10,308 bases of DNA, taken from JAQIBY01 sp964407055. GTDB taxonomy: Bacteria > Bacteroidota > Bacteroidia > Bacteroidales > ML635J-15. The notes beneath the pieces were generated by a model that made no database searches, was not told the DNA's origin, and worked only from the letters and a program-made list of their open reading frames with translations. The stretch spans positions 1-10,308 of the forward strand of contig CAYOUD010000096.1 of assembly GCA_964407055.1 (NCBI GenBank), read 5' to 3'. Each line of letters begins with the position of its first letter. The stretch's first letter is position 1. This document shows positions 5,861 through 10,308 of the stretch, piece by piece. A program made the translations under genes and the position numbers.

Positions 5861-7140
5861 TCTAATTCGCTTTCTGAATAATATTTTATCATTCTAACTA
5901 AAACATCTTGGCAAACAGGGCAAAAGTCGGCATTATTGCTTTTCATCCTACAATTCCTGACAGGACGATATACTCCTTTACTTAAATATCTTGCGCCTTC
6001 AAAAACTCCAATACTTTCGTCATAAGCTTTAGTGTCAGGGGTTGGAATCGGAATTGTGTCAAGCATCATGTGTTTCCACTTTTTGTCAAATTTTACCAGA
6101 TTTGTTATGTTCGGTTCTATTAATTCATTACTTAAATCGGGATGTTCAACATAAGCAGTCGATGAGGTGTAGTATTCATCTGCCAAGCCCCCAAAGGCAT
6201 GTCCAAATTCATGTGTGAGTACAACCTCTGATAAAAAATGGGCTGAACTAACTACCGAAAAATGATTGAACACGCCGCCACCGCCATATTTGTCTGTATT
6301 GACAAGAATTATTATCTGGTCATGCGGAACATTGTTAAGGATATCCATGCTTTGATGATATGACAATGTTGTAAGGTATCGCTCGCTGCCAAATGTGTAA
6401 AATCGGCTGTTTGCCGCAGTTTCTTTCCAGATGTTTTCTCCAGGCAAATCGGTTCCACTTTCCTTTGATGCCGATTTTACCGCATAAAAATTGAATTTAT
6501 CTTTATACGCATTGAATGGAGCTGTATTCAGGAAATGTTGTGTCATCCGATTTGCGTCATTCATGAATTTATCTATCTCATCTTCAGTGTACCCTTCGGC
6601 GATAATGGCAATGTCAACCGCTTTTTGAAAATTGCCGTCACCAAAAATTAATTCAAAATCGGTTTCGTGATGGGGGATTTCGGTTTCGGTTTCTTCCGGC
6701 TCAAAATAAGTTTCCCAGATTTTTTCAAAGTTGCCGAGATGTTCCTGATATAGAATTTCTATGTGAACTCCAACTTTTGGATAGGGAATATGCAGCGTTT
6801 CTTCAAAAACACGATTCCTATAAGGTGCTTCTTTGGTATCTTGCCACTCTTCAAACATGGTTTCAAAAGGCCTTGTAAAAAGCAAATTAGAATTTTCCCT
6901 GTGGCTAACTTGCAAGATGTAAGTCGCATGCAGCTGCTCGGGTAGTAAATCATTTTTTGGACCGCTGTATGGGGTTTCCCGAACAAAGCGTTTTAAACTG
7001 TAACTTTCAGTGCTGTCTGTTCCGAAATGATATAAATCCAGACGAAGCCTGTCTTCTGTGAAGTATTCATTGTAGGCTTGTGCGAGTAGTGTCGAAAAAC
7101 TCCCAAATACAACGATGATTGTAAGTATTTTTTTTATCAT
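5857..7140 (-). CDS. Secreted M64-family zinc metallopeptidase
   Basis: This encodes 427 residues beginning with a Sec signal peptide (MIKKILTIIVVFGSFSTLLAQA, shown by KK followed by a hydrophobic core, with a likely cut after the Ala-Gln-Ala near residue 22). There is no lipobox Cys, so the mature protein would be released to the periplasm or exported. An N-terminal domain of about 150 residues, as in the M64_N family, precedes the peptidase domain, which starts around VDIAIIAEGYTEDEI. The zinc site is HEFGHAFGGLAD at 310-321: H310, E311, H314 and probably D321. Near the C-terminus, CRMKSNNADFCPVC is a conserved Cys pattern of this family. M64 includes the IgA peptidase of Clostridium ramosum, but the substrate here is unknown. 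A 15-bp palindrome lies at the start codon. Confidence 0.93.
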   Translation of the reverse strand: MIKKILTIIVVFGSFSTLLAQAYNEYFTEDRLRLDLYHFGTDSTESYSLKRFVRETPYSGPKNDLLPEQLHATYILQVSHRENSNLLFTRPFETMFEEWQDTKEAPYRNRVFEETLHIPYPKVGVHIEILYQEHLGNFEKIWETYFEPEETETEIPHHETDFELIFGDGNFQKAVDIAIIAEGYTEDEIDKFMNDANRMTQHFLNTAPFNAYKDKFNFYAVKSASKESGTDLPGENIWKETAANSRFYTFGSERYLTTLSYHQSMDILNNVPHDQIIILVNTDKYGGGGVFNHFSVVSSAHFLSEVVLTHEFGHAFGGLADEYYTSSTAYVEHPDLSNELIEPNITNLVKFDKKWKHMMLDTIPIPTPDTKAYDESIGVFEGARYLSKGVYRPVRNCRMKSNNADFCPVCQDVLVRMIKYYSESELD

Positions 7141-7154
7141 AACATGCCATGTTA
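7140..7154. promoter_or_regulatory. 15-bp palindrome at the M64 peptidase start
   Basis: TAACATGCCATGTTA is a perfect inverted repeat with 7-bp arms around one central base. It begins on the last base of the start codon and extends into the leader. It could be an operator or an mRNA fold at the translation start. With palindromes of this size expected occasionally by chance, the call is tentative. TATTTTAG (7170-7163 on the - strand), the same imperfect -7 box as at tex, lies just upstream. Confidence 0.3.
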
Positions 7155-7240
7155 GTTAAAGGCTAAAATAATGAAAAAATGTAAAAGAAGAATGATTTTT
7201 TGAATAAGAGTTTATGCTGTTGGAAAGTTTACTGAATTAA

Positions 7241-7504
7241 CCCGCATTATTCATGCGATTCGCATTGTGTCGATGCGAGACGTCGAAACTTGCAGATATA
7301 TTACAATATTTATTCACATTTGTGGGATATTTATGGGTGTTCGTGATCTAAAGATTCAAGCGTTTTACAACGAAGCAGATACGCAAAGATAATTGCAAGC
7401 GACTCTCAATTTTGGGTGTTAAATTATCCAAGAGAATAAGTCGTATTTGCTTAATAATGATATAGCTACAGATTATTTGTATTAAACGTGGTGAATAATG
7501 CGGG
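7241..7504. mobile_element. 264-bp MITE-like element flanked by TTAA
   Basis: Left end CCCGCATTATTCATG (7241-7255) and right end GGTGAATAATGCGGG (7490-7504) share a perfect 13-bp terminal inverted repeat. TTAA stands on both sides (7237-7240 and 7505-7508) as a 4-bp target duplication, making the flanked repeat 17 bp. A palindrome ATGCGA-T-TCGCAT (7253-7265) follows the left repeat. The interior has no sizeable reading frame, so the element is non-autonomous and would need a transposase supplied elsewhere. Its ends match those at 1-116 and 2328-2360. TTAA targeting with CC/GG termini suggests the IS1380 (piggyBac-like) group, from memory. It occupies most of the gap between the M64 peptidase and channel genes, ending 57 bases before the channel start. 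Confidence 0.75.
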
Positions 7505-7533
7505 TTAACCTGTCAAATACCAACAAGTTTTAT

Positions 7534-7541
7534 TATATTCG
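7534..7541 (+). promoter_or_regulatory. Possible -7 box for the channel gene
   Basis: TATATTCG differs at one position from TAnnTTTG and would give a leader of about 14 bases. No TTTG is seen at the proper distance upstream. At that distance the sequence is the TTAA junction of the 264-bp insertion, so the insertion may have replaced the native -33 region. Confidence 0.3.
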
Positions 7542-7561
7542 CCTCACTAAAAGCTAAAATT

Positions 7562-8770
7562 ATGAAAGAGAATCTCGGATTTCTTATTGAAAAGTGGTTA
7601 ATGGATGTAGGGCTGGGTTTCAAGTTTGCAGAGATTTTATCCGTTTTTGTTATTCTGATTGCGATTGCTGTTCTTGGATGGCTTGTGGACTTACTGACTA
7701 AACGAATTCTGCTGAACTTTTTGACACGATTAATTCGTCGGACAAAAACGCTGTGGGATGATATTTTGCTAGAAAAGAAAGTATTTATGCGGGTTTCACA
7801 TTATGCCCCTGCAGTTTTGGTTTTACTTACGATAGAATTTGCTTTCCCGAAGGTTCCGGTACTCACGAATTTGATTGAAAAAGGAGCCATTATTTATATG
7901 CTTGTTTTGAGTGTTTTGGTGGTGAGTTCATTTTTTAATGGTGTCAATGAGATATATGATAGAACAACAGGTAAAGCTCGCGGGACAAGTATTAAAAGCT
8001 ATATTCAGGTATTGAAAATCTTCACCTATTTTGTTTTTGGAATTGCGATATTGGCTATTTTGCTGAATAAAGAGCCTGCTGTTTTTGTTGGAGGATTGGG
8101 TGCTATGGCTGCAGTATTGATGTTGATTTTCAAAGATTCTCTACTTGGATTGGTTGCTGGAATACAAATTTCAGCAAACGATATGGTGCGACTTGGCGAC
8201 TGGATTTCAATGCCAACACATAATGCCGATGGTACGGTAATAGAAATTACGCTTAATACCGTCAAAGTTCAAAACTGGGACAAAACAATTGCAACTATTC
8301 CAACTTATGCGCTGGTTTCTCAGAGTTTTAATAACTGGCGAGGGATGGAAGAATCCGGTGGACGACGAATTAAACGAGCATTGTATCTGGATATGAATTC
8401 TGTGCATTTTGTCAACGATGAAGAGCTGAAAAAAATGACCCAGAATGAAATAGTTAAAAAAATTATTGAAAAGAAAACAGCGGAAGGAATGAAAATTACA
8501 AATTCCGGAATTTTCCGTGATTATGTGGCTACATATCTAAAATCACGTGATGATATTAACTTGGAAATGACATTTCTGGTACGTTTACTTCAACCTGAAT
8601 CAAAAGGATTGCCATTAGAGATTTATGTGTTTAGTAAAGTTCAGGCATGGGCTGATTATGAAGCAATTCAGGCTGAAATTGTCGATCATTTGTTGGCTAC
8701 GATTCCGGAGTTTAATTTGCGTATTTATCAGGAACCGAGCGGTCGGGATATTGCACAGCTAAAGGCCTAA
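7562..8770 (+). CDS. ybdG: MscS-family mechanosensitive channel, YbdG-like
   Basis: This encodes a 402-residue inner-membrane channel expected to open under membrane tension during osmotic downshock. Hydrophobic helices lie near 23-45, 79-96, 108-126 and 148-168. A glycine- and alanine-rich pore helix (GGLGAMAAVLMLIFKD, 177-192) follows, and then the MscS beta domain (ANDMVRLGDWISM, VIEITLNTVKV, TIPTYALVSQSF). The block from the pore helix through GGRRIKR closely resembles E. coli YbdG as I remember it, including the closing pattern LPLEIYVF...Y..IQAEI.DH. The length matches as well (E. coli YbdG is about 415 residues). No N-terminal periplasmic extension is present. Its last 12 bases overlap rfbD on the other strand, and a MITE-like insert lies just upstream. 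Confidence 0.94.
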   Translation: MKENLGFLIEKWLMDVGLGFKFAEILSVFVILIAIAVLGWLVDLLTKRILLNFLTRLIRRTKTLWDDILLEKKVFMRVSHYAPAVLVLLTIEFAFPKVPVLTNLIEKGAIIYMLVLSVLVVSSFFNGVNEIYDRTTGKARGTSIKSYIQVLKIFTYFVFGIAILAILLNKEPAVFVGGLGAMAAVLMLIFKDSLLGLVAGIQISANDMVRLGDWISMPTHNADGTVIEITLNTVKVQNWDKTIATIPTYALVSQSFNNWRGMEESGGRRIKRALYLDMNSVHFVNDEELKKMTQNEIVKKIIEKKTAEGMKITNSGIFRDYVATYLKSRDDINLEMTFLVRLLQPESKGLPLEIYVFSKVQAWADYEAIQAEIVDHLLATIPEFNLRIYQEPSGRDIAQLKA

Positions 8771-9622
8771 CTGAGAAAAACATGCTTTTGCGGCATCTGT
8801 CCAATGTGGGATGTGATGCTCAAATGTATTCTCAAATTTTGCTTTGTTTAATACTGAATAAAATGGTCTCCTTGCAGGTGTTGGAAATTTTTCCGTCGTA
8901 ATCGGGTTTATCTGGCAGTCAAGTTTGGCTTCATCCATAATCCATTGAGCAAAATCGTACCAGGAGCAAACCCCTTGATTTGAAAAATGATAAATTCCTG
9001 TTACCCATTTATTTTCTGTTTGATAGTCTTGAAGAATCCGTATAATTCCTTCTGCGAGTGAACCAGCATAAGTTGGAGTGCCGGTTTGGTCGAAAACGAC
9101 ATTTAATTCCTCACGTGCTTTCCCTAATTTCAACATGGTTTTTAAAAAATTTTCACCAAATTCTGAGTACAACCATGAGGTTCTCAGAATTATTGCATCG
9201 GACAAGCTGTTGCGCACGGCAATTTCTCCAGAAAGCTTTGTTTGTCCGTATGCTGAAATCGGCTTGCAGCGATCTGTTTCAACATAGGGTTTGTAGTGTC
9301 TCCCGTCAAATACATAATCGGTGGAAATATGAATCATTTTGCAGTTGGTTTTCTGACATTGTAACGCAAGTTTATAGCTGGCAATATGATTGACTTTGTG
9401 TGCGATTTTTTGCTGTGATTCTGCTTTATCTACTGCTGTATATGCCGCACAATGAATCAAAACATCAGGTGTGTGTTGTTTGAAAAAATCTTCTACGGCA
9501 TCATCTTGAGTAATATCCAGTTCATCAATATCTGTAAAAAACCATTCGGACTGAATGGAGTTAGCAATTTTTCTCAGGCTTTGTCCTAATTGTCCGTTTG
9601 CTCCGGTTACTGCAATTTTCAT
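8759..9622 (-). CDS. rfbD: dTDP-4-dehydrorhamnose reductase
   Basis: This encodes a 287-residue cytoplasmic short-chain dehydrogenase-like enzyme that reduces dTDP-4-dehydro-L-rhamnose to dTDP-L-rhamnose with NAD(P)H, the last step of activated rhamnose synthesis for surface polysaccharide. The sequence shows the Rossmann glycine motif TGANGQLG (6-13), HCAAYTAVDKAE (57-68), the catalytic S100/T101 in HISTDYVFDG, and the Y125xxxK129 pair in SAYGQTKLSGE. I start at the ATG ending at 9622 (MKIAVTGANG), the usual start of this family. An upstream ATG at 9688 would add 22 unrelated residues and would span the predicted promoter. The partner genes rfbA, rfbB and rfbC are not in the window. It ends 12 bases inside the channel gene on the opposite strand. 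Confidence 0.95.
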   Translation of the reverse strand: MKIAVTGANGQLGQSLRKIANSIQSEWFFTDIDELDITQDDAVEDFFKQHTPDVLIHCAAYTAVDKAESQQKIAHKVNHIASYKLALQCQKTNCKMIHISTDYVFDGRHYKPYVETDRCKPISAYGQTKLSGEIAVRNSLSDAIILRTSWLYSEFGENFLKTMLKLGKAREELNVVFDQTGTPTYAGSLAEGIIRILQDYQTENKWVTGIYHFSNQGVCSWYDFAQWIMDEAKLDCQINPITTEKFPTPARRPFYSVLNKAKFENTFEHHIPHWTDAAKACFSQLGL

Positions 9623-9637
9623 GATCCTAATTTTTTG

Positions 9638-9667
9638 TAAAGATATTGAAATCTGACGATTTTCAAA
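9638..9667 (-). promoter_or_regulatory. Probable rfbD promoter
   Basis: On the - strand TTTG (9667-9664), an 18-base spacer and TATCTTTA (9645-9638) fit the Bacteroidota promoter with one mismatch in the -7 box. Transcription would begin roughly 10 bases before the ATG at 9622, which supports that start over the one at 9688. Confidence 0.55.
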
Positions 9668-9680
9668 GAAAATTGCGCTA

Positions 9681-9710
9681 TTTCCCATCTGAATGAAATG
9701 GCTAACTTTG
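9681..9710 (+). promoter_or_regulatory. Promoter of the HEAT-like protein gene
   Basis: TAACTTTG at 9703-9710 is an exact -7 box, identical to that of the helicase gene. TTTC at 9681-9684, 18 bases upstream, approximates the -33 element. Transcription would begin near 9716, about 12 bases before the ATG at 9728. The two divergent promoters lie side by side and their -33 elements are only 13 bases apart. Confidence 0.7.
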
Positions 9711-9727
9711 CAGCAAAATAAATTATC

Positions 9728-10240
9728 ATGTCAGAGAAATTGAATGAAGAACAAAAGGAGCTTGTTAAACAATTATTATCGAATGATGCGGTTGTGCTTA
9801 AGGAAAGTTTGATTAAAATCCGGGAATCAGGTAGTGTGCTGATGTTTTCTATGGTTTTTGATTTGTATCAACGCAACGTTTCGAGAGATGTTCAGGAGGC
9901 AATTCTTAAGTTAGTGATGGATGTAAAAGATAAGGCTGCTGCTCCTTATATTGCTGAAGCTTTGGCATCACGAAAGTGGGAGACAGGCCTCTCGGAGTTA
10001 TTGGCAGCGATTTGGCAATCAGGGCTGGATTATGGCGTATATTTGCCTGTTTTCCTTCCATTTGTTCAATCTTCAGATATGAATGTTACAATGGAAGCGT
10101 TAACATGCATTGAGGAATTCTTTTTTAATGAATCGGTTGCAAACAGAGAGATAATTCGCGGAGATCTTAAACAAATTGCACTAGATTCAACAGGGCATCA
10201 CAGGGATTTAGTCATGATATATCTGAATAACTTGAAATAA
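9728..10240 (+). CDS. HEAT-repeat-like all-helical protein, function unknown
   Basis: This encodes 170 residues without signal peptide or membrane segment, so it is probably cytoplasmic. Predicted helices alternate in pairs, with acidic-polar turns followed by Ala/Leu-rich helices: RDVQEAILKLVMDVKDK, AAAPYIAEALASRKW, and SDMNVTMEALTCIEEFF. This is the usual look of a HEAT or HEAT-like solenoid, which serves as a protein-binding scaffold. The start ATG is 18 bases after a perfect -7 box. I recall small HEAT-like proteins of this size in Bacteroidota but know no function for them. It is divergent from rfbD, and a tandem repeat begins 11 bases after the stop codon. Confidence 0.85.
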   Translation: MSEKLNEEQKELVKQLLSNDAVVLKESLIKIRESGSVLMFSMVFDLYQRNVSRDVQEAILKLVMDVKDKAAAPYIAEALASRKWETGLSELLAAIWQSGLDYGVYLPVFLPFVQSSDMNVTMEALTCIEEFFFNESVANREIIRGDLKQIALDSTGHHRDLVMIYLNNLK

Positions 10241-10251
10241 CTTCAAATTCC

Positions 10252-10308
10252 CCAACCTCCAACCTCCAACCTCCAACCTCCAACCTCCAACCTCCAACCT
10301 CCAACCTC
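10252..10308. repeat. CCAACCT heptanucleotide tandem repeat, running off the window
   Basis: Eight uninterrupted copies of CCAACCT (10252-10307) plus one base are visible, without a single mismatch. The array continues past the window end, so its true length is unknown. It lies between the HEAT-like gene and whatever follows, outside any reading frame seen here. The - strand reads GGTTGGA repeated, with GG pairs every few bases that could form two-quartet G-quadruplexes. Perfect copies imply recent expansion by slippage or a length-variable locus. Confidence 0.95.

Noticed and set aside
9623..9688. N-terminal extension of rfbD from the ATG at 9688
   Set aside because: The extra 22 residues are unlike the family, whose members start directly at the MKI-type Rossmann strand, and the extension would cover the predicted promoter.
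10252..10308. Tandem repeat as a CRISPR array
   Set aside because: The units are 7 bp, head-to-tail and without spacers; no cas gene is present.

Overview
The window looks like chromosomal DNA of a member of the Bacteroidota, probably within or near the Bacteroidales/Marinilabiliales. Genes lack Shine-Dalgarno sequences. Several are preceded by the phylum-typical -7 box TAnnTTTG (for example at 2393-2400, 4179-4186 and 9703-9710). The gene content also fits: a short-form AMP nucleosidase, a stand-alone HsdR_N-like protein, an M64 peptidase and a YbdG-like MscS channel. The DNA is AT-rich with short intergenic gaps. Genus cannot be named from the sequence alone.

Layout. Bases 1-116 are the right end of an inserted element, with a 3'-truncated reading frame that ends just inside it. 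Then come tex (174-2327) and a DEAD-box RNA helicase (2420-3658), both on the + strand, separated by a 33-bp palindromic mini-insert. A 600-bp low-coding stretch follows, with a possible small gene or small RNA ending in a strong terminator (4104-4137). A small acidic protein gene (4266-4586) converges on an HsdR_N-like PD-(D/E)XK gene (4597-5043, - strand). That gene is divergent from an AMP nucleosidase (5093-5860), and the two share a promoter region containing a perfect 19-bp palindrome resembling a Fur box. The AMP nucleosidase overlaps tail-to-tail with a secreted M64 metallopeptidase (5857-7140, - strand). A 264-bp TTAA-flanked MITE-like element (7241-7504) separates the peptidase from a YbdG-like mechanosensitive channel (7562-8770). 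The channel overlaps tail-to-tail with rfbD (8759-9622, - strand). rfbD is divergent from a HEAT-like helical protein (9728-10240). The window ends in a CCAACCT tandem repeat.

The genes are mostly housekeeping: RNA metabolism (Tex, helicase), purine salvage (AMP nucleosidase), osmotic protection (YbdG-like), dTDP-rhamnose synthesis (RfbD) and an exported protease. They do not form one pathway. I see no defence island, prophage, CRISPR array or biosynthetic cluster. The most notable signals are non-coding. One is a family of TTAA/TTAG-flanked palindromic insertions seen three times, one of them reduced to 33 bp and abutting the tex stop codon. The second is the Fur-like operator between the nuclease-like gene and the AMP nucleosidase gene. 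The third is the terminator-bounded unit at 3659-4137.
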